The notes: generated by a model from the sequence alone, not told the origin. A DNA stretch of 11,282 bases from Xanthoparmelia taractica (GCA_033085395.1 JANQBS010000615.1:1-11282), one strand, 5' to 3'. Numbered from the stretch's first letter, positions 1 through 9,188 are shown. Numbers and translations are program-made.

Positions 1-73
1 AATTTTTTAAAAAAAGTTGAAAAAAAGTTGAAAACGACTATGTTCAACAGATACCACACCTTTCCGACCCGTA
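1..73 (+). repeat. Left terminal inverted repeat, not RIP-mutated
   Basis: This sequence recurs in reverse complement at 11207-11279, with one mismatch that I can see (C at 54 versus T in the other copy, a RIP-type transition). It begins with an A/T run, then two adjacent copies of an 11-mer (seven A then GTTG, at 9-19 and 20-30), then a mixed-composition part ending at the GTA of 71-73. It keeps CpA and CpC dinucleotides (for example in the CACACC of 55-60), which the interior has almost lost. Identity stops at base 74, where a truncated copia sequence starts. It may be the TIR of a DNA transposon or a flanking inverted duplication. The repeat could extend left of the window, because it begins at base 1. 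Confidence 0.85.
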
Positions 74-700
74 TCGAATCGAGACGTTAAAAAAATAATC
101 TAATTTATAATAATATTTAAGATTTATTTTACTCTTTTTATAATAATTATAAATATATAATAACTTTCTTAAATAATAAGATTCTTAGATTCGACGTTTA
201 CTTTATATTAAATAAGATAGAATTTATAATTTTAAGAATATTTTAATTATTTCTAAATTAAGTAAAATATAATAATTATAAATATACTCGACTTTAATTC
301 GATTACGATATCGAGTATAACAATTATAATATATATATATCGTTTATTTAAAGATATTATTTAAAAGAAAATTATTTTTAATAATTCTTAAATAAATAAT
401 AAATTAGAACGTTTTAAATAGACGATTTAATAAAAAGCTAGCGCTATATTTAAAGAAAGTAAACTATCGTAGAAGTACTAAATAATATTCGTTCGAATAT
501 TTAATTATCTTTATAATCTATAATTAATCTTAAGTCGAGATATTACTTTTTATAAAATCTATATAAATTATTTATTAAATTTATTTTATCTTCGAATTAT
601 CGAATAAATTAAATATTTTTAAATATATATAATTAATATTAAATAAATTAAGTATTAAGATCGTGCGTATAAGAATAGACTAGTTAATTATTAAGCTAAT
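74..700 (+). other. Copia integrase catalytic core, decayed and missing its N-terminus
   Basis: The segment at 121-215 reads DLFYSFYNNYKYIITFLN in frame. This matches the copia integrase core around its first catalytic Asp (GAT at 121-123) and the following LDN motif, where the second Asp codon now reads AAT. Further on (about 420-560) the trace is consistent with the region before and after the catalytic Glu, but I could not fix that residue. The zinc-binding HHCC part, which precedes the core in complete elements, is absent here and present in copy 2 near 8199-8310. The break at 74 therefore cuts the gene just upstream of the catalytic domain. Confidence 0.7.
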
Positions 701-1384
701 AGATTTTATTATATACTTTTACTTAATAATAAGATTAAATCTTTTTTTAATATTATTTAAATTAATAATATCTTATTTAAACTTATTTTAATAAAACTTA
801 TTTCTCGCGAAATATAATAAATTAATAACGTTATTAACGCTATTTAAAAACTCGCTTTAATATTCGTTTTAAAAAAGAGAGTCTTTAAAAAAAATACGAA
901 TCTTTTATTAAAATAATTAACTTTATTATAATATTAATTAAAAGAGAATATATTATAAAGATTAGAATCTTAATTAAAATATAATTATTAACTCGAAGAG
1001 CGTCGCTCTCGCGTATATTTTTAAAAGAGTTATCGAAATTATTTAAAACGCTTAATAACGAGAGGCTTATATTATTTATAATCTCTAAAGACTTAATATT
1101 AAATAAAAAATTTATAATATAATTTATAATAATTAAAAAATCTTTAAAATACGAATTATTAAAATAATACGAAATTCTTAAAACTTATTATAATTTTATT
1201 TTAAATTCTCTTATCTTATTAATTAAAGTTAACGCTTTTAAATTATATAAGTCTTAAAATTATAAAAAGACGATAATAAATATATATTAAAAAATATAAT
1301 AAAAACTTATTATATAAAAAGAAGTCGATTTTCTTATAATTAATAATATCTAAATTCTAATAAATCTTTTCTCGAATATATGTA

Positions 1385-2110
1385 TTTTAAAAAATAAGTA
1401 AATTTATAAAATTAAGCGTAAATTCTAAAAAGAGATCGCTCGTTATAAGACTTATTAAATAATATATAATTTTAGATAACGCGAGAATATAGACTTTAAT
1501 AAGACTTTCGTCTTCGTTATTAAATTTATAAATTATAAAATTATCTTTATTTTAGCGATAACTTTAAATTAAAAATTAAAATAAATTAATATTAAAATAA
1601 TCTTTTTATATAATAACGTGAAGAAAATTATCTATATTATATAATTTATCGACTTTAAAGTTAATAATAAGTATAAGATATATAAATTAAAGAAGATATT
1701 ATACGATTTAAAATATTTTCTTAGAATTTAATATAATATTTTAATAATATATCTTAAAAAATTAGACTTTAAGTCTATTACGATCGATTACTTAATCTTT
1801 AATAATAATATTATTATTATCGCTATTTATATAAATAATATTTTATTAATTAATTTTAATAAAAAGAAAATTTAAAATATTAAAAATAAGCTTTATAAGT
1901 GCTTTAAGATAATCGATTTAAACGTATATAATTATTATCTTAATATAATTATTATCTTAATATAATTATTATCTTAATATAATTATTATCTTAATATAAT
2001 TATCTTAATATAATTATTATTAGAAATTAAATTAATTAATTCTTATAATTTAATTAGATAAATTATATTTAGAAATTTATTAACGAATATAATATATAAG
2101 AGAATAAAGA
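1385..2110 (+). other. Copia reverse transcriptase domain, decayed
   Basis: Conserved copia RT blocks can be read despite stops. The block DFNKTF begins at 1492 (usually DYxETF). A block resembling MDVKTAFLYG lies at about 1585-1620. The stretch KIYKLKKILYDLKY at about 1675-1715 corresponds to the usual KALYGLKQ block. The catalytic box at 1828-1839 now reads Tyr-Ile-Asn-Asn instead of Tyr-Val-Asp-Asp, so both metal-binding Asp codons are lost. The downstream YYLxM block at 1928-1944 is where a 17-bp unit has been amplified. The same changes of both catalytic Asp codons occur in copy 2. Confidence 0.85.
1928..2023. repeat. 17-bp tandem array in the RT pseudogene
   Basis: Four head-to-tail 17-bp units (ATAATTATTATCTTAAT) occupy 1928-1944, 1945-1961, 1962-1978 and 1979-1995. 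A 14-bp unit lacking one ATT follows at 1996-2009, then a partial unit. The inverted copy near 6365 has just one unit, so the expansion happened in the left arm after the two arms separated, or contracted in the other. The unit overlies the YYLxM block of the RT. Seventeen is not a multiple of three, so the expansion adds a frame shift to an already dead gene. Confidence 0.95.
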
Positions 2111-2379
2111 AACTCTTATTTTAATAAATATAGAGAAGTATTAAATCGCTAAGAAAGATTTTTAGATAATCGAAGCTTCTCGTATCGTCTATTAATTAGC
2201 TATTAATTCGTTAATATATATAATATTAAATATTAAATTAAATATCGTTTATATTATTTTAATATTATTTTAATATAATTTTAATTTAAATAAGTCTTAT
2301 TAAAAGATTATTAAATATATCTTTTAATATCTTAAATAAACGATTAATTATTAACTTATCTTTTAAAAAGATTTAAAAT

Positions 2380-2600
2380 CTTTATTTAAATATATTAACG
2401 CTAATTAAATTAACGATTAAGATATTTAATATTTTATTTTGAAATATATCTTTAACGTAGATAGTATTATAATTAATTAATTATTTAAGCGATAATTTAT
2501 TATAGCGCTTTTAATTTATAAAGTCGAGTATATTAATTAAATATAAATTATTAAGAAAGTTATTTAATTACGTAATCTTCTTAATTAGCTTAATTTTAGC
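2380..2600 (+). other. Copia RNase H domain, decayed
   Basis: The reading at about 2394-2430 matches the copia RNase H motif DADWAGD with its Trp codon changed to TAA and Asp or Gly codons to Asn-like codons. At 2500-2540 the trace matches the ALS-x-x-EAEY block, with VEYIN still readable. The text at 2560-2600 corresponds to the WLRxLL block and still reads LRNLLN. The order and spacing after the RT are those of copia polyproteins. Confidence 0.75.
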
Positions 2601-2858
2601 GATCTAATTATTAAAATAATAATAATTTATTATAATAATTAAAATATAATAATTTTAATTAAAAATTCTTAATTTTATATACGTATTAAATATATCGATA
2701 TCTAATATTACTATATGCGAGAGCAAGTTACTATCGAAAACGTCGCTTTAAAATATATCTTTACTAAAAGATAAGTAATCGACGAGCTTATTAAGACTCT
2801 ATATAAGAATAAGTTTAATCGCTTTCGAAATCTAATTAAACTAAAATTACTTCTTTAA

Positions 2859-3509
2859 GTCTTATTTTAGAAAAGCTATTCTTTAATTATTATTATTATT
2901 ATTATATTATTATTATCGTTATTAAATTCATAGGGCTCTTTCGAGAACTCTAGTTCATATAAGAATTAGCGTTTTAAATACTTTACTTCTATTCGCCGCT
3001 ACTATTAGTTACTATTATTAAGTTTTATTTCTAAAATAATTCTCGCGTGAAGAGACTTTATAGTCGATTAAATATAGTTAGAAGAATTTTATTTAATTAT
3101 TTTATTTTATTTTTATATATATTTTTTAATCTCGTAATTATTAATTTTTAATATATATTTATTAAATTTATAAGAAATTTTTTAAATAATTATTTTTTAA
3201 TAAAAATTAAACAATTTATATAAGATATTAAAACGAATATTAATATTTTTTTCTTTTCGATATAATTATTTTTAGTCGCTATAATTTTTTTTTTATTTTA
3301 ATTATTTATTTTTTATAAAGAAAAAAAAAAGATTCTTCGCGCTAATCGTATTTAAGTTTTTAAAATCTATTAATTTTAAATCTTATATAAATTATTCTAC
3401 ATTTAAAAGACTCTCTAATAAATATTTCAATTTTTATATTAATTATTCGATTTTTATATTAATTATTCGACTTTTATAAAGAGTTTACGAGAATAGGCTT
3501 AAGAAAGAA
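2859..3509 (+). other. 3' non-coding part of copia copy 1
   Basis: About 650 bp lie between the pol stop and the LTR, and no coding trace is seen. The stretch contains an ATT-rich simple repeat (2886-2918), a less mutated patch (about 2925-3010), and two 20-bp direct repeats (3430-3469). It ends in a purine run, AAGAAAGAA (3501-3509), which fits a polypurine tract directly before the LTR. The same stretch is present in inverted form at 4791-5484, so it belonged to the element before the two copies diverged. This is a long 3' tail for a copia element. An older insertion inside it cannot be excluded. Confidence 0.7.
3430..3469. repeat. Two 20-bp direct repeats upstream of the LTR
   Basis: The 20-mer ATTTTTATATTAATTATTCG occurs at 3430-3449 and 3450-3469, with a partial third unit starting at 3470. 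The inverted counterpart at about 4820-4870 carries the same duplication with a few transitions, so the duplication predates the split of the two copies. No function is apparent. Confidence 0.9.
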
Positions 3510-3633
3510 TATTGAAATTCGAGTCACGTGACTAGATTACGTGACACGCTAAGGCGTGCCTTATAGTCTCGCTTTCCTAGCTAGTACTTCTTAGTTAATA
3601 CAATTACTACGTGTTCTACCTCATATTATAATA
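3510..3633 (+). repeat. Copia 3' LTR of copy 1 (124 bp)
   Basis: It starts TATTG directly after a polypurine run and ends TAATA. These fit RIP-altered forms of the usual TGTTG...CAACA LTR ends. The inverted counterpart 4667-4790 has the same length with the same criteria. Inside lie a perfect 10-bp palindrome, GTCACGTGAC (3522-3531), and an imperfect hairpin, CACGCTAAGGCGTG. The LTR keeps more CpA, TpG, CC and GG than its surroundings. LTR start and end are inferred from motifs and symmetry. The 3' end could be off by about 10 bp, since the clear match between copies weakens after 3620. Confidence 0.7.
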
Positions 3634-4666
3634 GAATATATCTATTTTATAGCTATCTTTTAAATCTTTAAGAAACGAAGAATTTATCTTTATAAGTATA
3701 ATAGTAAAGAGAGTATCTAGCTTATTATACTTATTAGAAAAAGATAATTTATTAGTAATTATAAGTCTTAAAAGTATATCGAGAATAATATACTCTTTTT
3801 CTAACTTATATTAAATATGAAAATAAAATTATTTATAAAATTAAAAAGCTCTAATAAAATAAAAATTCACTCTTATAATAAAATTTATTAAGCTAATTAA
3901 TAATTATTTTATAATATCTAGAATAGTAGAATAATCTATTTAAATAATTATAGTATACTTTAATAAGTCTATTAAATATCTTATTTTCTTGAGTCTCTAG
4001 ATAAAGTTTATTACTTCTAGCTCTAGAGACTAGTAATTATATTTCGCTTATATTAATTCTCGAGATAGAAATATAATTATTTATATTACTATTTAAAAAG
4101 ATTATATATTTAAATTAGAATAAAATTCTTCGCTAATATAAAAGACTTATACTCTAAAACTAAACTTTTTTTTAAGTATCTAAATCTATCTAAATTAATC
4201 TATTAGAATTATAATAAATAAGTATCGAAGATTAAGATAATACTATTTATAGACTATTAAAACTTATCTATTTTAACTTAGTTAATAATAGTAGTTTAAA
4301 GCGAGAAGAATAGATATAATAGAAATTATCTTTTTAACGAAGCTTCTTTTAAAAGCTTTATTTTAAGATTTTAATAAGAAATAGCTAGCTAAACGTAATA
4401 ATAAATTAAGCTATAAAGATAGTCTATATCTATAAAAAGTAAAGTTAGGTTTAATAGACTTTACTCTCTAGTGTCGCTAATAATATTCGTTAGTCTATAT
4501 TAATTCTTAAAAGATCGATAAGCTCGATTAATAACTTCGAGTTTTTATTAGTATAATTAATAATTTTTTCTACTATTAGTAGTATTAGTAGCTTTTATTA
4601 TTTAAGTTATAGTTATCGATATTTTAGCTCGTAATAACTTTTATTTAAGATTTACTACTATCGATT
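3634..4666 (-). pseudogene. Ty3/gypsy pol fragment (RNase H region), RIP-degraded
   Basis: This is the spacer between the two facing copia LTRs. On the - strand a gypsy RNase H trace reads across about 3763-4060. A piece at about 4000-4060 matches the FLSREL...LELEV block, with SLELEV legible at about 4006-4026. The block at 3904-3939 reads IDYSTILDIIK (usually TDHxAxxDI). The stretch at 3763-3807 reads KLEKEYIILDILLRL, which fits the gypsy signature KPGKExxxxDALSRL. The sequence between 3634 and 3760 fits the linker towards integrase. The right part (about 4150-4666) should be RT-proximal by position, but I could not place RT motifs in it. Neither LTR nor integrase of this element is in the window, so it is an internal fragment. 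Confidence 0.75.
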
Positions 4667-4790
4667 TATTAAAATATAGAGTAGAACACGTAGTAGTTAT
4701 AGTAATTAAGAAGTACTAGCTAGGAAAGCGAGACTATAAGGCACGCCTTAGCGTGTTACGTGATCTAGTCACGTAACTCGAATTTCAATA
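4667..4790 (-). repeat. Copia 3' LTR of copy 2 (124 bp)
   Basis: This is the reverse complement of the LTR at 3510-3633. It starts (on the - strand) TATTG at 4790 and ends TAATA at 4667. A purine run, GAGGAAGAG on the - strand (4791-4799), precedes it and serves as the likely polypurine tract. Differences from the left LTR are mostly single C/T or G/A changes at former CpA sites, such as GTTACGTGAC for GTCACGTGAC, in both directions. Each copy was therefore mutated separately. Confidence 0.7.
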
Positions 4791-5484
4791 CTCTTCCTCG
4801 AGCGTATTCTTATAGACTTTTTATAAAAGTCGAATAATTAATATAAAAGTCGAGTAATTAATATAAAAATCGAAATATTTATTAGAGAGTCTTTTAAACG
4901 TAGAATAACTTATATAAGATTTAAAGTTAATAAATTTTAAAACTTAAATATAATTAGCGTAAAAAAAAAATCTTTTTTATAAAAGATAAGTAATTAAAGT
5001 AAAAATAATAGGTTACTATAAAGATTAAAAATAATTATATCGAAAAGAAAAAGATATTAATATTTATTTTAATATTTTATATAAATATTTTATTTTTTAT
5101 TAAAAAACGATTATTTAAAAAATTTCTTTTAAGTTTAATAAATATATATTAAAAATTAATAATTATAAGATTAAAGAATATATATAAGAATAAAATAAAA
5201 TAATTAAATAAAATTCTTTTAGCTATATTTAATCGACTATAAGATCTTTCACGTAAGAGTCGTTTTAGAAATAAAATTTAATAGTAATAATTAATAGTAG
5301 CGACGAATAGAGATAAAGTACTTAAAACGCTAATTCTTATATAAGTCAAGATTTCTCGAAAGAGCTCTATAGATTTAATAATTATAATAATAATTATAAA
5401 TAACTCTAATAATAATAATAATAGTTATTTAATATAAGTAATAATTAAATACTTTTTTAAAGAATAGCTTTCTTAAAATAAGAC
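4791..5484 (-). other. 3' non-coding part of copia copy 2
   Basis: This is the inverted counterpart of 2859-3509, slightly longer because of small indels and a different AT-rich simple-repeat tract at about 5375-5430. No coding trace is visible. It contains the paired 20-bp repeats at about 4820-4870 and ends at the purine run before the LTR. Confidence 0.7.
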
Positions 5485-5729
5485 TTAGAGAAATAATTTT
5501 AACTTAATTAGATCTCGAAAGTAATTAAATTTATTCTTATATAGAGTCTTAATAAGCTCGTCGATTACTTATTTTTTAATAAAAATATATTTTAAAGCGA
5601 TATACCCGATAATAACTTACTCTTATATATAATAATATTAAATATTAATATATTTAATACGCGAATAAAATTAAGAGTTCTTAATTAGAGTTATTATACT
5701 TTAATTATTATAATAAATTATTATTATTT

Positions 5730-5970
5730 TAATAATTAAATCGCTAAAATTAAGTTAATTAAAAAAATTACGTAATTAAATAACTTTCTTAATAATTTAT
5801 ATTTAATTAATATATTCGACTTTATAAATTAAAAGCGTTATAATAAATTATCGCTTAAATAATTAATTAATTATAACGTTATCTACGTTAAAGATATATT
5901 TAAAAATAAAATATTAAATATCTTAATTATTAATTTAATTAGCGTTAATATATTTAAATAAAGATTTTAA
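5730..5970 (-). other. Copia RNase H domain of copy 2, decayed
   Basis: On the - strand this stretch is the counterpart of 2380-2600. It carries the RIP-altered DADWAGD block at about 5930-5950 and the ALSxxEAEY block at about 5815-5840, with VEYIN recognisable. C-terminal pol text then continues to the stop at 5485-5487. Confidence 0.7.
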
Positions 5971-6169
5971 ATCTTTTTAAAAGATAAGTTAATAATTAAT
6001 TATTTATTTAAGATATCGAAAGATACGTTTAATAATTTTTTAATAAATTTATCTAAATTAAAATTATATTAAGATATTATTAAAATAATATAGACGATAT
6101 TTAATTTAATATTTAATATTATATATATTAATAAGTTAATAACTAATTAATAGATAATACGAGAAGCTT

Positions 6170-6830
6170 CGATTATCTAAAAGTCTTCTTTAGCGATTTA
6201 ATACTTCTCTATATTTATTAAAATAAGAGTTTCTTTATTTTTTTATATATTATATTCGCTAATAAATTTCTAAATATAATTTAATTAATTAAGTTATAAG
6301 ATTTAATTAATTCGATCTTTAATAACGATTATATTAAGATAATAATTATACGCGTCTAATTCGATTATCTTAAAGCGCATATAAAGCTTATCTTTAATAT
6401 TCTAAATTTTCTTTTTATTAAGATTAATTAATAAAATATTATTTATATAAATAATAATAATAATATTATTATTATTAAAGATTAAGTAATCGATCGTAAT
6501 AAACTCGAAGCTTAGCTTTTTAAGATATATTATTAAAGTATAATATTAAAATTCTAAAAAACTATTTTAAATTATATAATATAGATAATTTTCTTTATAT
6601 TATTATATAAAAAGATTATTTTAATATTTATTTATTTTAATTCTTAATTTAAAATTATCGCTAAAATAAAAATAATTTTATAATTTATAAATTTAATAAC
6701 GAAGATAAAAGTCTTATTAAAGTCTATATTCTCGCGTTATTCGAAGTTATATATTATTTAATAAATTTTATAATAAGCGATCTCTTCTTAAGATTTACGC
6801 TTAATTTTATAAATTTATTTATTCTCTAAG
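6170..6830 (-). other. Copia reverse transcriptase domain of copy 2, decayed
   Basis: This is the inverted counterpart of 1385-2110. The DxNxTF block lies at 6700-6724 on the - strand. The catalytic box at 6438-6449 reads Tyr-Ile-Asn-Asn, as in copy 1. The YYLxM block near 6365 has a single copy of the 17-bp unit that is amplified in copy 1. Confidence 0.8.
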
Positions 6831-7299
6831 ATATATATATTTAAGAGAAGATTTATTAGAATCTAGATATTATTAATTATAAGAAAATCGATTTCTTTTT
6901 ATATAATAAGCTTTTATTATATTTTTTAATATATATTCGCTATTATCTTTTTATAGCTTTAAAACTTATATAATTTAAAAGCGTTAACTTTAATTAATAA
7001 GATAAGAAAATTCGAAATAAGATTATAATAAATTTTAAAAATTTTATATTATTTTAGCGATTCGCGTTTTAAAGATTTCTTAATTATTATAAATTATATT
7101 ATAAATTTCTTATTTTATATTAAGTCTTTAAAGATTATAAACTATATAAGTGTTTTATTATTAAGCGTTTTAAATAATTTTAATAACTTTCTTAAAAATA
7201 TACGTAAAAATAATATTCTTTAAATTAAGAATTATATTTTAATTAAAATTTTAATTTTTATAAAATATTCTCTTTTAATTAATATCGCGATAAAATTAA

Positions 7300-8320
7300 T
7301 TATTTTAATAAAGAATTCGCGTTTTTTTTTAAAAACTCTTTCTTTTAAAATAAATATTAAAGCGAGCTTTTAAATAGCGTTAATAGCGTTATTATAACGC
7401 TTATTACGAATTTTTAAAAGCTTAATATTATTAACTTATTATATTTCGCGAGAAATAAGTTTTATTAAAATAGATTTAAATAATATTAAAAAAGATTTTA
7501 ATTTTATTATTAAGTAGAAGTATATAATAAAATCTATTAGCTTAATAATTAATTAGTCTTCTCTTATACGCACGATCTTAATACTTAGTTTACTCGATAT
7601 TAATTATATATATTTAATAATACTCGATCTATTCGATAATTTAAAAATAAAGTAAATTTAATAAATAATTTATATAAATTTTATAAAGAATAATATCTCG
7701 ATTTAGAATTAATTATAGATTACAAAGATAATTAAATACTCGAACGAACTTCGTCTAGTACTTCTACGATAGTTTACTTTCTTTAAGTATAGCGCTAGCT
7801 TTTTATTAAATTATTTATTTAAGATATTCTAATTTATTGTTTATGTAAAAATTATTAGAAATAATTTTCTTTTAAATAATATCTTTAAATAAATAATATA
7901 CGTATATATTATAGTTATTATACTCGATATTATAATTGAATCGAAGTTGAATATTTTTATAATTATCGTATTTTACTTAATTTAGAAATAATTTAAATAT
8001 TCTTAGAATTATAAATTCTATTTTATTTAATATAAGATAAACGTCGAATCTAAGAAAATTATTATTTAAGAAAATTATTATATATTTATAATTATTATAA
8101 AAAGAGTGAAATAAATCTTAAATATTATTATAAATTAAATTATTTTCTTAATATCTCGATTCGACGTAACGCTTATATCTTTTTATCTTTATATTAATAA
8201 TATTATATAATTTATAGATATCTTTAGAGAATAAAATAATAGGATTTATCTTAATATATATCTTAATTAGCTTCTTAATATTCTAATTAACTTAAATAAT
8301 TATAATAACTATATTATATT
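7300..8320 (-). other. Copia integrase (zinc-binding region and core), decayed
   Basis: On the - strand, 8199-8222 reads DIYKLYNI, which fits the second half of the HHCC zinc-binding motif (D-I-C-x-x-C) with both Cys changed to Tyr. The His pair is expected at about 8260-8310. The core follows with DLFHSFYNNYKYIIIFL at about 8070-8125, equal to 121-175 in copy 1. The homology to copy 1 begins between these two motifs, at 8164. Further core and C-terminal sequence runs to about 7300 by correspondence with the left arm. Confidence 0.7.
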
Positions 8321-8439
8321 TATAAGATCTTCTTATTAATTTAAGATTTTAGGATATTAATATTAATAATAAGAATTTATTATAAGCGAAAATATTTTTA
8401 TTAATTATTACTAAATATATTAAGACGTCTATTTAAATA

Positions 8440-9010
8440 TCGAGCGTATAAAGTCGATTACGCTAGCGCTTAAAAATAATATTATACTTCTTAATATTAA
8501 TCTCGTTAAATATAAAAAAAAAAGTAATATCTTAATTCTTTAACTATCTCTAAGAAATTAAATTAAATTTATTAATTAATATATATTAAATATTATTAAT
8601 TATTAAGATACGTTTACTCTTAAGTTTCTTATACTCGAATTAGATACGCTTAACTTCTTCGATTATAATATAGTTTACGATTTTATTAATTTTAATTAAT
8701 TTAGCGAATAAGATAAAGATTTAAAAGATTAAACGATTTTAAATTATATATTAAAAGTATATATAATTAATAAATTGTAGCGTCGATAATATAATAATTA
8801 TAAATATTAATAAGATTTCTATTATCGTTTTAAATAACGTTAGCGTCTTAAGATAAAATTAAGAAATTCGATTTTAAAGAGCTTAAGATTAGATAATTAA
8901 ATAAATCGTCGCTAAGCTTAATTACTCGATATAAATCACGAAACTATAGATTATTAATAATTCGATATATATCGTAATAATAGTGACTTCGATAATAGAC
9001 TTTTTAAGAG
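8440..9010 (-). other. Copia protease and linker region, decayed
   Basis: On the - strand the trace after the charged linker reads VIKLSDD at about 8920-8942. It then continues through a stretch compatible with the flap of a retroviral-type aspartic protease and a block ending FNLIS-x-RQLKN (about 8530-8580). That block matches the NLxSxxQL motif at the end of copia protease regions. The catalytic Asp-Ser-Gly, expected at about 8960-9000, could not be identified with confidence. Placement rests mostly on order between gag and integrase. Confidence 0.5.
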
Positions 9011-9188
9011 AAATTATTCTTATTCTTATTCTTATTATCTTTATCTAAGAAGTTCTTTTCTTTATAATTATCACGATCTTTATAATTATTACGATCGCTT
9101 TAATTACATCTATTATCTTCTCTATTATTATTATCTTTAAACTTTAAATAAGAATATAAAATAACGTGTTTAAAAGCGTTATATTAGT

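Larger units (their letters stand above)
74..2858 (+). pseudogene. Copia pol remnant (integrase core, RT, RNase H)
   Basis: Reading through RIP-type stops gives a long copia pol trace of roughly 900 codons with some frame changes. An integrase-core start lies near 118-215. A typical RT stretch begins at 1492 (DFNKTF). The RT catalytic box is at 1828-1839, and RNase H is at about 2390-2600. The C-terminus at about 2690-2855 includes the readable pieces VALKYIFTKR and NKFNRFRNLIKLKLLL, followed by TAA at 2856-2858. Most Trp codons read TAA and many Gly codons read as Asn or Lys, as expected when GG becomes AA. The equivalent - strand reading is present in copy 2, which supports the frame choice. 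No functional product is expected. Confidence 0.85.
74..3633 (+). mobile_element. Ty1/copia LTR retrotransposon, copy 1, 5'-truncated and RIP-degraded
   Basis: This is the 3' part of a copia element: integrase core, reverse transcriptase, RNase H, stop, non-coding tail, polypurine tract and 3' LTR. The 5' LTR, gag, protease and integrase zinc-binding region are missing. The first recognisable element base (74) directly follows the left terminal repeat. The whole stretch is matched in inverted orientation by 4667-8164. The domain order integrase before RT identifies the copia class rather than gypsy. Stop codons arising from TGG, CAA, CAG or CGA by transition interrupt all frames, so it cannot be autonomous. 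The left boundary reflects truncation, not a native element end. Confidence 0.85.
74..3633 (+). repeat. Left arm of a ~3.5-kb inverted repeat
   Basis: Base 74 pairs with 8164, the RT box at 1828-1839 with 6438-6449, the pol stop at 2856-2858 with 5485-5487, and the LTR start 3510 with 4790. The left arm is longer by about 60 bp, mostly from the 17-bp expansion. Mismatches seen are mainly transitions. Confidence 0.9.
4667..8164 (-). repeat. Right arm of a ~3.5-kb inverted repeat
   Basis: This is the reverse-complement partner of 74-3633, with a 1033-bp gypsy-derived spacer between the arms. The arm ends at 8164 because copy 1 is truncated there. Copia sequence of copy 2 continues past it to about 10.2 kb. 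Confidence 0.9.

Noticed and set aside
1928..2023. CRISPR-like repeat array
   Set aside because: Units are 17 bp, directly adjacent and without spacers. This is a simple tandem expansion inside an RT pseudogene.
3510..4790. A separate 1.28-kb DNA transposon whose TIRs are 3510-3633 and 4667-4790
   Set aside because: The inverted similarity continues outward for 3.4 kb, each repeat is preceded by a polypurine run, and its ends fit TGTTG...CAACA. They are better read as two copia 3' LTRs facing each other. The interior is gypsy RNase H, not a transposase.
8040..8090. Short direct repeat with AAGAAAATTATTAT as a target-site duplication
   Set aside because: It lies inside the integrase trace and the left-arm counterpart reads through collinearly without an insertion. 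It is low-complexity coding decay.
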